From Verrucomicrobiota bacterium (GTDB taxonomy: Bacteria; Verrucomicrobiota; Verrucomicrobiia; Verrucomicrobiales; Akkermansiaceae): a stretch of 57,187 nt of DNA. A program made the translations under genes and the position numbers. The DNA lies in assembly GCA_016871685.1 (NCBI GenBank), contig VHCM01000003.1:1-57187 (forward strand). Direction: 5' to 3'. Below the pieces are notes generated by a model, which had not been told where the DNA came from, did no database searches, and saw nothing but the letters and a program-made list of their open reading frames with translations. Numbering within the stretch: the stretch's first letter is position 1; each line of letters starts with the position of its first letter. This document shows, one piece after another, positions 40,128-47,469 of this stretch.

Positions 40128-40520
40128 TCAACCGTCGAAACCCGGGAATCCCAACTCCGCCAACACCGGAAGATCGGCGGGCACCCAGTCGAGCCGACGG
40201 GATTCGCCCGCATCACACCAGCGCAACTCCTCGTGCTCGAGCGCCTGCGGCATGCCATCGATGACACGACAATGGAACGGCATCAGGCGGACCTCCGCCC
40301 AAGGGTAGCTCCACTTCACCGGAGACAACGCCTCGCCAACCTCGACTTCAATCGCGAGTTCTTCGCGCAGCTCGCGGACCAAGGCCTCCTCGGGTGTTTC
40401 GCCGGGATCGACCTTGCCGCCGGGAAATTCCCAACGTCCGGCCAGGACTTTGCCTCGCGGCCGACGACAGGCAAGCAGGCGGCCCGACGAATCCAGAATC
40501 ACCCCGCACACCACATCCAT
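40128..40520 (-). CDS. mutT: NUDIX hydrolase, MutT-like (8-oxo-dGTP diphosphatase)
   Basis: The 130-aa protein carries a full Nudix box: 'GGKVDPGETPEEALVRELREE' in shape, beginning at about residue 32 with Gly-Gly and ending in the REL-x-EE-x metal site. The upstream 'LLACRRPRGKVLAGRWEFPGG' is typical of MutT, which removes 8-oxo-dGTP from the nucleotide pool. Start 40520 gives the standard 'VVCGVILDSSGRLLA' opening; upstream in-frame codons would add 27 unconserved residues. Its 3' end lies 12 bp from the plus-strand terminator. Confidence 0.87.
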   Translation of the reverse strand: MDVVCGVILDSSGRLLACRRPRGKVLAGRWEFPGGKVDPGETPEEALVRELREELAIEVEVGEALSPVKWSYPWAEVRLMPFHCRVIDGMPQALEHEELRWCDAGESRRLDWVPADLPVLAELGFPGFDG

Positions 40521-40624
40521 CGTCACAACGAATCCTGCACCGGATCGTGCTAGGAGGTCAATCACCGGAGATCTCAAGCGAAGGCGAGGCTGACATCGCA
40601 AGCCCTTTCCGAATCATCGATGAC

Positions 40625-40656
40625 AAAAAACCGCCGGAGGGCATCCGGCGGTTTTT
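40625..40656 (-). terminator. Bidirectional-looking rho-independent terminator
   Basis: CCGCCGGA (40631-40638) pairs with TCCGGCGG (40644-40651), loop GGGCA, flanked by AAAAAA on the left and TTTTT on the right. It lies 28 bp downstream of the Cys-rich gene on the minus strand and should end that transcript. Confidence 0.88.
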
Positions 40657-40683
40657 GAAAATCGAATCAGTGAAAAACACGGA

Positions 40684-41214
40684 TCATGCAAGCACGGTAC
40701 CCTCGTCGCACTCACCTTCGTCGCAGTCCTTCTTTTTTTTGCACTTGCCGGCGAGTACGGTGCCTTCTTCGCATTCTTCTTCGCCACAATCCTTCTTCTT
40801 CTTGCACTTGCCAGCAAGGAGCGTCTCTTCCTTCTCCTTGTCGCAGTCGCCGTCTTTCTCCTTGCACTTGTCGGCAAGCACGGTGCCTTCATCGCACTCT
40901 TCTTCCCCGCAGTCCTTCTTCTTCTTGCACTTGCCACCGGCGAGCACGGTGCCCTCGTCGCACTCCTCGTCTTTCTTCTTCTTGCACTTGCCGCAGTCGC
41001 TGGCGATCACCGCCTGCTTCTCCGGCTTGCACTCGCACTTGGCGCAGTCTTCGCCTTTTTTGGCGACACACTCATCGCCGCAACCGCACTGGGCGGAAAG
41101 CACGATGGTTTCCTCTTGTTTTTCCTTGTCGCACTTGCCTTTGCCGCAGTCGTCCGCAAGGGCGAACGGCGCGATGAACAGCGAAATGCAGAACGAACTG
41201 ATGATGCGTTTCAT
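40684..41214 (-). CDS. Secreted cysteine/lysine/glutamate-rich tandem-repeat protein, unknown function
   Basis: The 176-aa protein has a clear signal peptide (1-20, 'ISLFIAPFALA' before the cut). The mature part holds about 22 cysteines in roughly 156 residues, nearly all the rest being Lys, Glu, Asp and Gly. From residue 88 to the end it is a tandem array of four units of 20-22 residues, each starting 'T(V/L)LA', then 'KCKKKKDC' or a variant and 'GEEEC', plus a final partial unit. Two looser units precede it. Cys spacing is CxC or Cx(4-6)C. Metal binding (metallothionein-like) or a disulfide-linked rod are possible; no known family was recognised. The 5' leader is A/C-rich without a Shine-Dalgarno site. 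A strong terminator follows. Confidence 0.8.
   Translation of the reverse strand: MKRIISSFCISLFIAPFALADDCGKGKCDKEKQEETIVLSAQCGCGDECVAKKGEDCAKCECKPEKQAVIASDCGKCKKKKDEECDEGTVLAGGKCKKKKDCGEEECDEGTVLADKCKEKDGDCDKEKEETLLAGKCKKKKDCGEEECEEGTVLAGKCKKKKDCDEGECDEGTVLA
40687..40953 (-). repeat. In-frame tandem repeat of about 60-66 bp (four units plus partial)
   Basis: The repeat encodes residues 88-176 of the Cys-rich protein. Units begin at residues 88, 110, 131, 151 and 172. They differ by small in-frame changes, such as KCKEKDGDCD in unit two instead of KCKKKKDCGE, suggesting old duplication with drift or slippage. Confidence 0.8.
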
Positions 41215-41456
41215 GATGTGGTTTGGTTGGTTTGGTTTGGGTCGGGCCTGATGAAACCCCGCAGGATGCGGAAAGTATCGCCAAGCGGTCTTGCCGGACT
41301 TGAAGATGCCCGAAGTTCCGACGAAATCCAGCGGATTTGATTCAAAAATTCGTCTCAAAAAACGGATTTTCTTCCAACAAACCCCGGATCACCCCGGTCG
41401 GCGTCAATTTGGCTTGGCCGGATCTGACCCAAGCCCTATGCCCCGGCACTCCCGCC

Positions 41457-42590
41457 GTGTCCTTCACCCTGCTCCAGACCGACCCGCGCTCGCGCGCCCG
41501 CCTCGGCCGGCTCGAACTGCCCCATGGCACGGTCGATACCCCGATGTTCATGCCGGTGGGCACCCAGGGGTCGGTCAAGACCCTCCACCCCGCCGAGCTG
41601 GAACTGCTGGATGCGCGGATCATCCTGGGCAACACCTATCACCTGTGGCTGCGGCCGGGACACGAGACGATCCGCCAGCTCGGCAGACTCCACCGCTTCG
41701 CCAATTGGCGGCGGCCCATCCTCACCGACTCCGGCGGCTTCCAAGTCTGGTCGCTGGCGAAATTGCGCAAGATCAGCGAGGAGGGGGTGCGCTTCCAAAG
41801 CCATCTCGACGGCACCCGCCTGCTGCTCACCCCGGAACTCAGCATGGAAATCCAAGCGGCGCTCGGCTCGGACGTCGCCATGCTGTTCGACGAATGCCCG
41901 CCCTACCCGTGCGACAAGGCCTACGCCGCCCGGTCGCTCGAACTCACCCAGCGCTGGGCCACGCGCTGCAAGGACTGGATCCACACTCACCAACCGAGGT
42001 CGGGTGATGGACGCCAACACCACTTCGGCATCGTGCAAGGCTCGGTCTACGCCGAACTGCGCGAGCAATCGGCGCGCGGATTGGTCGACCTCGACCTCGA
42101 CGGCTACGCGATCGGCGGCGTCTCGGTGGGCGAGCCGGAAGAGGAAATGTTCCGCGCCATCGAACACAGCGTCCCTTTCCTGCCCGAAACCAAACCCCGC
42201 TACGCGATGGGACTCGGCACACCGCCGCAGATTCTGGAGATGATCGCCCGCGGAGTTGATCTTTTTGATTGCGTCATGCCTACACGAGTCGCACGCCACG
42301 GCATGGCGTTCACGCTCGACGGCCCGCTGCACATCCGCAATCAGATCCACGCCCGGGATCCCCGGCCGCTTTGCGAATGCGCGCATCCACATGTCGCCGG
42401 CTTCTCCCGGGCCTACCTCCGGCACCTCTTCCACGCGGGCGAAATCCTCGGTTTGCGATTGCTTTCCTTCCACAATCTGCATTTCTACCTGCGCCTCGTC
42501 GCGGGTGCGCGCGAGGCCATCGCCGCCGGAAACTTCACGGAATTCAAGGATTCCTTCCTCCGGCGCTACCAACCGGACCAGCATCCCTGA
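41457..42590 (+). CDS. tgt: tRNA-guanine transglycosylase (queuine tRNA-ribosyltransferase)
   Basis: Tgt exchanges guanine-34 of certain tRNAs for a queuosine precursor. The active-site Asp in 'TDSGGFQVWSL' and the nucleophile Asp in 'GVDLFDCVMPTR' are present, as is 'GLGTPPQILEMI'. The zinc site is unusual: 'LCECAHPHVAGFSRAYL' keeps the first two cysteines but lacks the third of the normal CxCxxC, with His-Pro-His nearby; the last ligand His in 'LLSFHN' is kept. The likely start is GTG at 41457 (377 aa); no in-frame ATG lies close upstream. yajC follows 16 bp later, the conserved tgt-yajC-secDF order. Confidence 0.93.
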   Translation: MSFTLLQTDPRSRARLGRLELPHGTVDTPMFMPVGTQGSVKTLHPAELELLDARIILGNTYHLWLRPGHETIRQLGRLHRFANWRRPILTDSGGFQVWSLAKLRKISEEGVRFQSHLDGTRLLLTPELSMEIQAALGSDVAMLFDECPPYPCDKAYAARSLELTQRWATRCKDWIHTHQPRSGDGRQHHFGIVQGSVYAELREQSARGLVDLDLDGYAIGGVSVGEPEEEMFRAIEHSVPFLPETKPRYAMGLGTPPQILEMIARGVDLFDCVMPTRVARHGMAFTLDGPLHIRNQIHARDPRPLCECAHPHVAGFSRAYLRHLFHAGEILGLRLLSFHNLHFYLRLVAGAREAIAAGNFTEFKDSFLRRYQPDQHP

Positions 42591-42606
42591 CCTCCCCCTC
42601 CACTCC

Positions 42607-42930
42607 ATGACCGCCTCCATGATCCCCGCCCTCGTGCTCGCCCAATCCCAGACTCCACCTCCCGGCGGCCTGCTTGGCAGTCCACTGGTGATGATGGGCC
42701 TGATGATCGTGATGTTCTATTTCCTGCTGATCCGGCCGCAACAACGCCAGCGCAAGGAACAAGCCGCCCGCATCGCCGCGCTACAGACCGGCGACAAGGT
42801 CGTCACCACCGCCGGCATTCACGGCATCGTCCACCACGTCAAGGAACAGACGGTGGTCGTCAAAGTCGCCGAGGGCACGATGATCGAATTCGATAAACCC
42901 GCGATCGCCGCAGTCCACAAGAAGGACTGA
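42607..42930 (+). CDS. yajC: Preprotein translocase subunit YajC
   Basis: The 107-aa protein has one membrane helix ('LVMMGLMIVMFYFLLIRPQQ') with the family's 'RPQQRQRKE' after it, then a small beta-rich domain with 'LQTGDKVVTTAGIHGIV', the most conserved part of YajC. It associates with SecDF at the Sec translocon. It lies between tgt and secDF on the same strand. Confidence 0.95.
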   Translation: MTASMIPALVLAQSQTPPPGGLLGSPLVMMGLMIVMFYFLLIRPQQRQRKEQAARIAALQTGDKVVTTAGIHGIVHHVKEQTVVVKVAEGTMIEFDKPAIAAVHKKD

Positions 42931-42981
42931 TGTTGATGTTCCGGCGCGACCGCCCCCCGTTCACCCCCATCCATCCCCGCC

Positions 42982-45462
42982 ATGTCCGCTGTCACTTCAC
43001 TGCTTGAAGACCCCTTGGCCGTCTTCCTCACCGGCATGCTGCTGCTGGTGCTGTTCTTCTGGTACTTCGCCACCGACATCGAGCGCCGCAAGCGCAACAT
43101 CGGCAGCGTGCTCCTGCTGGGCGTCTGCGGCCTGTGCGTGCTGGCGGCCACCCCGCTCACAGATGAACGCCTTGATGGCGGCATCGTGAAGCAGGGACGT
43201 CTCAAGGGCGGCATCGACATCCGCGGTGGTTCGTCGTTCACCTTGCGCGTCCAGCCACGCGAGGCCGATGGCGGCGGATTCATGCCGGTGACCCCGCAGC
43301 AGGTCGATCAGGCGATCCTCGTGATCGAAAAACGCCTCAACGCGCTCGGCACGGCGGAGCCGATGATCGCCCGCCAAGGCGCGGACAAGATCGAAGTGCA
43401 GATGCCCGGCATCGAGCCAGAGGAATCCGAGAACCTCCGCAAAACGCTGGAAAAAGTCGCCAAGCTCGAACTGCGCGAGGTCAGCCCGCGCAACGACGAG
43501 GTCATCGAGAACAAATCCCTCGCCCAGCGCGTGAAGGACGGCGACGAAATCGTCCCCGGCTACCGGGCCTACGAATACAAAATCAAAAACGAAGAAGGCA
43601 AGGAGCTGCCGGGCCAGCCGATCCTGCTCAACCGGCGCATGGCGTTGGGCGGATCCGACATCGCCGATGCCGTGCCCTCGCCCCAGCAAGCCGATGCCGT
43701 GGCCATCACGCTCAACAATGCGGGCACGGACAAGATGATCGCGCTCACCCAGAACATGAGACCGGGACGCGACCGCATCGCCATCGTCCTCGACGGCGAG
43801 GTGATCAGCGCCCCAGTGGTCAACCAAGTACCGCTCGGCAAGCAATTCATCATCGAGGGCCTGCGCGAGAAGGGCGAGGTCCAGAATCTCGCCAATGCGT
43901 TGATGAATCCGCTGGAGAACGCGCTGGTGGTCGATGAGTTCCGCAACGTCTCGCCCACGCTTGGCAAGGCGGTGGTCGAGCAGGGTGTCTGGGCCGGACT
44001 GATCGGCCTCTCGATCACCTTCGTCTTCGTGCTTCTTTACTACCGGTTGGCGGGCATCGTCGCGCTGGTCGGCCTGGTCGTGAACTCGGTGGTCCTTTTC
44101 GGCGTGATGGCGATGTTCGGCTTCACGTTCTCGCTGCCGGGCATCGCGGGCATGATCCTGACCATCGGCATGGCAGTGGACGCCAACGTCCTGATCTACG
44201 AGCGCCTGCGCGAGGAGATCGAAGGAGGTAAGTCGCTCAAGAACGCGATCGCCGCCGCTTACGAAAAGGCGTTCACCGCGATCTTCGACTCGAACTTCAC
44301 CTCGCTCATCACCGCGATCATCCTCTTCTGGCTCGGCAGCGGCAGCATCAAGGGATTCGCCGTCACCCTCACGATCGGCATCGTCGCCTCGCTGTTCTCG
44401 GCGATCCTCGTCACCCGCGTGCTGTTCCGCTGGGGCACCGATCTGGGTGTCCTGAAACAACTCTCGTTCTTCAACCCGATCGGCACCACCCGCTTCGACT
44501 TCCTCGGCAAGGGCCGCGCCTGCGCCGTCCTCTCGGTGGCCCTCGTCCTGCTGTCGCTGGCCGCCTTCGGCGTGCGTCAGGAACGCGCATTCGGCGTCGA
44601 CTTCACCGGCGGCACACTCGTCCAGTTCCAGCTCGGCAAAGACACCGAAATCCCGCTCGCCGATGTCGAAAAGGCACTGCAGACGCTCACGCTGTCGAAG
44701 GTTGCCTACCCGCAGGAGCAGGGCAACCCGGCCACCGGCACGCTGCTCACCATCCGCTGCGACACGCGCGACGCGGAGTCCATCGTCGCGAAACTGCGCG
44801 AAACCATCCCCGCTCTGGGCCAAACCAAGGCCGAACTTCGCGCCGACGGTACGCCGGACTACGTCATCGACACCAGCAAGGAGGAAGTCTCCCCGCTCAT
44901 CGGCGGCACCTTTCTCAAGGACTCGCTCATCGCGCTCGTCATCGGCCTCATCGGCATCCTGCTCTACATCACCGCCCGCTTCGAATTCTCGTTCGCACTC
45001 GGCGGCTTCGTCGCAATCCTCCACGACGTGATCATCTCCATCGGAATCGTCGTCCTGCTCGGCGGCGAGCTGTCGCTCATCCATGTCGGCGCCATCCTCA
45101 CCATCGCCGGCTACTCGATCAACGACACCATCGTCATCTTCGACCGCATCCGCGAAAACCTGCTCGTCCGCCAAGGGTCGACCCTCTCGATCATGAACGA
45201 GGCGATCAACGCGACGCTCTCGCGCACCTTGCTCACCTCGATGACCACGATCATCACCGTCTCGATCCTTTCGTTGTTTGGCGGATCGAGCCTGCGCGAT
45301 TTCTCGGTGATGATCCTCATCGGACTGGTCGTCGGCACCTACTCATCGGTGTTCGTCGCCTCGCCGATCGTCCTGTGGTGGAGCCGCCGCAAGGGCGGTG
45401 ACCTGCGCAGCGACGTGCTGGCGACCGAGACCCGTGCCGAAGCCGCCGCCGCCGCGCCCTGA
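42982..45462 (+). CDS. secDF: Fused protein-export membrane protein SecDF
   Basis: SecD and SecF, which use the proton gradient to pull secreted proteins through the membrane, are joined in one 826-aa chain. The SecD half has 'GGIDIRGGSSFTLRV', a large periplasmic P1 domain and 'TIGMAVDANVLIYERLREEI'. The SecF half begins near residue 500 with 'FFNPIGTTRFDFLGKG' and 'VDFTGGTLVQFQL', then 'GYSINDTIVIFDRIREN'. About twelve membrane helices are expected. Such fusions occur in several phyla. The gene is 51 bp downstream of yajC and closes the operon. Confidence 0.96.
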   Translation: MSAVTSLLEDPLAVFLTGMLLLVLFFWYFATDIERRKRNIGSVLLLGVCGLCVLAATPLTDERLDGGIVKQGRLKGGIDIRGGSSFTLRVQPREADGGGFMPVTPQQVDQAILVIEKRLNALGTAEPMIARQGADKIEVQMPGIEPEESENLRKTLEKVAKLELREVSPRNDEVIENKSLAQRVKDGDEIVPGYRAYEYKIKNEEGKELPGQPILLNRRMALGGSDIADAVPSPQQADAVAITLNNAGTDKMIALTQNMRPGRDRIAIVLDGEVISAPVVNQVPLGKQFIIEGLREKGEVQNLANALMNPLENALVVDEFRNVSPTLGKAVVEQGVWAGLIGLSITFVFVLLYYRLAGIVALVGLVVNSVVLFGVMAMFGFTFSLPGIAGMILTIGMAVDANVLIYERLREEIEGGKSLKNAIAAAYEKAFTAIFDSNFTSLITAIILFWLGSGSIKGFAVTLTIGIVASLFSAILVTRVLFRWGTDLGVLKQLSFFNPIGTTRFDFLGKGRACAVLSVALVLLSLAAFGVRQERAFGVDFTGGTLVQFQLGKDTEIPLADVEKALQTLTLSKVAYPQEQGNPATGTLLTIRCDTRDAESIVAKLRETIPALGQTKAELRADGTPDYVIDTSKEEVSPLIGGTFLKDSLIALVIGLIGILLYITARFEFSFALGGFVAILHDVIISIGIVVLLGGELSLIHVGAILTIAGYSINDTIVIFDRIRENLLVRQGSTLSIMNEAINATLSRTLLTSMTTIITVSILSLFGGSSLRDFSVMILIGLVVGTYSSVFVASPIVLWWSRRKGGDLRSDVLATETRAEAAAAAP

Positions 45463-45976
45463 GCGCGGCGCGGACGGTTGTGGTGCGACCGCTTTCCGGG
45501 AAGATCCGGGCGGGCAGAACCGGAAAAACGATTGCGCCCCCCCCGCGCTCCCATGCAGGCCGAATCGGCGGCCGTGCCCTCGTGATCCGGTGCCCAACCG
45601 AGGGCTCCCATTCCATTCGACGCGAGATGGCCAAACCCAGTCAAAATCAACGGCGTGTTCAGATAAAGGGGACACAGATAAAAGGACAGACCTTTTATCT
45701 GGAAATCCGATCATGATGGCAGCCAGCGCCCCACTCTCGGGCATCCAGGAAAGCCCCGTAAAAACGATAAAGGGTCTGTCCCTTTATCTGCAAATCAGCG
45801 AAAAATAGCCGAAATTCTTGAGTTTTTCCAATCCAGCCCAGCATCAAGGCTACGGAGTTCGGGTCGCCTTCGGGCCAAGGAACAAATGACCGCAGGGAGC
45901 CGCAGGCAACCTCGGGCATCGCGACAGGCGACAGGCACCAGGAGCAGTCCGCGAACGAATGCCGGACGATGCCGGG
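45463..45976. other. Intergenic stretch between secDF and the inositol monophosphatase gene
   Basis: No gene is supported in this 514-bp gap between convergent genes. It contains the inverted hairpin doublet at 45676-45788 and, further right, a short GCGACAG-type tandem near 45922-45935. The part from 45830 to 45960 shows no frame with coding character. Confidence 0.6.
45676..45788. repeat. REP-like doublet: two inverted copies of a perfect hairpin
   Basis: Hairpin one is AGATAAAAGG-ACAGA-CCTTTTATCT (45676-45700). Hairpin two is GATAAAGGG-TCTGT-CCCTTTATC (45766-45788), whose loop is the reverse complement of the first. The two copies are thus head-to-head, 65 bp apart, as in REPIN elements mobilised by REP-associated transposases. 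Both are followed by a similar CTGNAAATC segment. Confidence 0.7.
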
Positions 45977-46753
45977 CTACAGGATCTCGCCGATCGGGAT
46001 GCGGCCATTGGTCGCGATAATCGACCAGGCATCGGGCGATGATGGGACCGGGGTCAGCTCCACCCTGCCCCCGGCGGCTTCGACGAGCAGGCGGCCGGCG
46101 GCGATGTCCCACAGCGAAATGCGCGACTCGACGTAGGCGTCGAGCCGGCCACAGGCGATGTAGGCCATGCCGAGCGCGGCGGACCCCATCATGCGCATCT
46201 TGCGGGCGCGCACCGAGGCGCGGCGGAACCGCTCGATGCCGGTGCGCAGCGCCTCCTCGTCCTTGCCGCAGCCGACGAACAGAATCGACTCCTCAAGGGT
46301 GTCGCGCGCGCTGGCGCGGACCGGCCTGCCGTCGAGCATGGCGGGACCGCCTCGTTCGACGGTCCATGTTTCGCCGACCATCGGGTCGTGGATCACGCCG
46401 AGCACGACGTCGTCGCCGACGCGCAACGCGATCGACACGCAGAAGTGCGGGATGCCATAGTAGAAATTCACCGTGCCGTCGATCGGATCGACGATCCACT
46501 GGCGCGGCGACTGCTGGTTGCCGGCGATTCCCTCTTCGCCGTAGAGCGCGTCGTCGGGACGGTCCTCGAGCAGAATGCGCGTGATGAGCTGTTGCGACTC
46601 CTTGTCGAGCGCCAGCTTGATGTCGTGGTGACTGGCTTCATCCACCTTGGCATCGCGGCCGAAGTGGTGTTTGAGGAGAGCGCCCGCCTCACGGGCGGCG
46701 CGGACGGCAAGTTCAAGATCAGTCGTGGACATGCGGGTAAGAGCGGTGGACAT
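45977..46753 (-). CDS. Inositol monophosphatase family protein (SuhB-like)
   Basis: The protein (258 aa from 46753, 251 aa from the alternative ATG 46732) has the lithium-sensitive phosphatase motifs: 'GEEG' (metal Glu), 'IVDPIDGTVNFYYGIPHF' and 'SLWDIAAGRLLVEAAGG'. These fit a magnesium-dependent phosphatase of inositol phosphate or related sugar phosphates. It follows coaB with a 6-bp gap on the same strand, so cotranscription is likely. The start cannot be decided because neither ATG has a clear ribosome site. Confidence 0.88.
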   Translation of the reverse strand: MSTALTRMSTTDLELAVRAAREAGALLKHHFGRDAKVDEASHHDIKLALDKESQQLITRILLEDRPDDALYGEEGIAGNQQSPRQWIVDPIDGTVNFYYGIPHFCVSIALRVGDDVVLGVIHDPMVGETWTVERGGPAMLDGRPVRASARDTLEESILFVGCGKDEEALRTGIERFRRASVRARKMRMMGSAALGMAYIACGRLDAYVESRISLWDIAAGRLLVEAAGGRVELTPVPSSPDAWSIIATNGRIPIGEIL

Positions 46754-46759
46754 CGTGGA

Positions 46760-47431
46760 TCAGTCGGAAGTGCACGACGGATTCGCAACATTCGTTTTTT
46801 CGTGGTGAATCTCGAGCATGATGCGAACCAAGGTGCGGGCCAGTTCGTGTTTCGACGCGCGGGGCAGCGGCTCGATGCGGTCGGGGCGGACGAGCAGGAC
46901 CTCGTTGACGTCGGAGTCGAAGCCGATCCCAGGCTGCGAGACGTCGTTGGCGACGACGAGGTCGCATCCCTTGCGCACCAGCTTGTCGCGGGCCTGCGCC
47001 TCGAGATCGGAGGTTTCCGCGGCAAAGCCGACCAACGTGCCGCGAAATCCGAACTCCGTGCGCGCGCTGCCGAGGATGTCCGGAGTCGGCTCGAGTTCGA
47101 GCGTCAGCGGCTGCTTTGATTTCTTGATCTTGCCGTCGGCGACACGCAGCGGCCGGTAGTCGGCCACGGCCGCGGCAAACACCGCGATCCGCATGCGCCC
47201 GATTTGGCGCGACACAGCGTCGTGCATTTCGGCGGCGCTTTCGACGGGAAGGAAATCGACGCCCTCGGGCAAGTCGAGCGCGGTCGGCCCGGAGACCAGC
47301 AGCACCGCATGACCTTCGCGTGCGAATGCCGCGGCGATCTCGTAGCCCATCTTGCCCGACGAACGGTTCGTGAGGTAGCGGACGGGATCGATGGCCTCAC
47401 GTGTGGGGCCGGCGGTGACGAGCACGTTCAC
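46760..47431 (-). CDS. coaB: Standalone phosphopantothenoylcysteine synthetase (CoaB)
   Basis: CoaB joins cysteine to 4'-phosphopantothenate in coenzyme A synthesis. The 223-aa protein has 'VLVTAGPTREAIDPVRYLTNRSSGKMGYEIA', in which 'TNRSSGKMG' is diagnostic, then 'AAAVADYRP' (the catalytic Asn of CoaBC is replaced by the family's 'VADYRP' region), 'KIKKS' and 'TPDILGS'. Most bacteria have CoaB fused behind CoaC; here no CoaC decarboxylase domain is attached or adjacent. It lies 38 bp after a Sel1-repeat gene and 6 bp before the inositol monophosphatase gene. Confidence 0.9.
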   Translation of the reverse strand: MNVLVTAGPTREAIDPVRYLTNRSSGKMGYEIAAAFAREGHAVLLVSGPTALDLPEGVDFLPVESAAEMHDAVSRQIGRMRIAVFAAAVADYRPLRVADGKIKKSKQPLTLELEPTPDILGSARTEFGFRGTLVGFAAETSDLEAQARDKLVRKGCDLVVANDVSQPGIGFDSDVNEVLLVRPDRIEPLPRASKHELARTLVRIMLEIHHEKTNVANPSCTSD

Positions 47432-47469
47432 GCAACCAGTGTGATGTCCGACCGCCTCCGGGCAACTCC

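Noticed and set aside
41337-41456. N-terminal extension of tgt from TTG 41337
   Set aside because: The added 40 residues do not resemble Tgt; homologues begin close to the GTG at 41457.
42997-45174. Minus-strand open frame of 725 aa over secDF
   Set aside because: The product is an Asp/Glu/Arg-rich antisense translation; SecDF on the plus strand is unmistakable.
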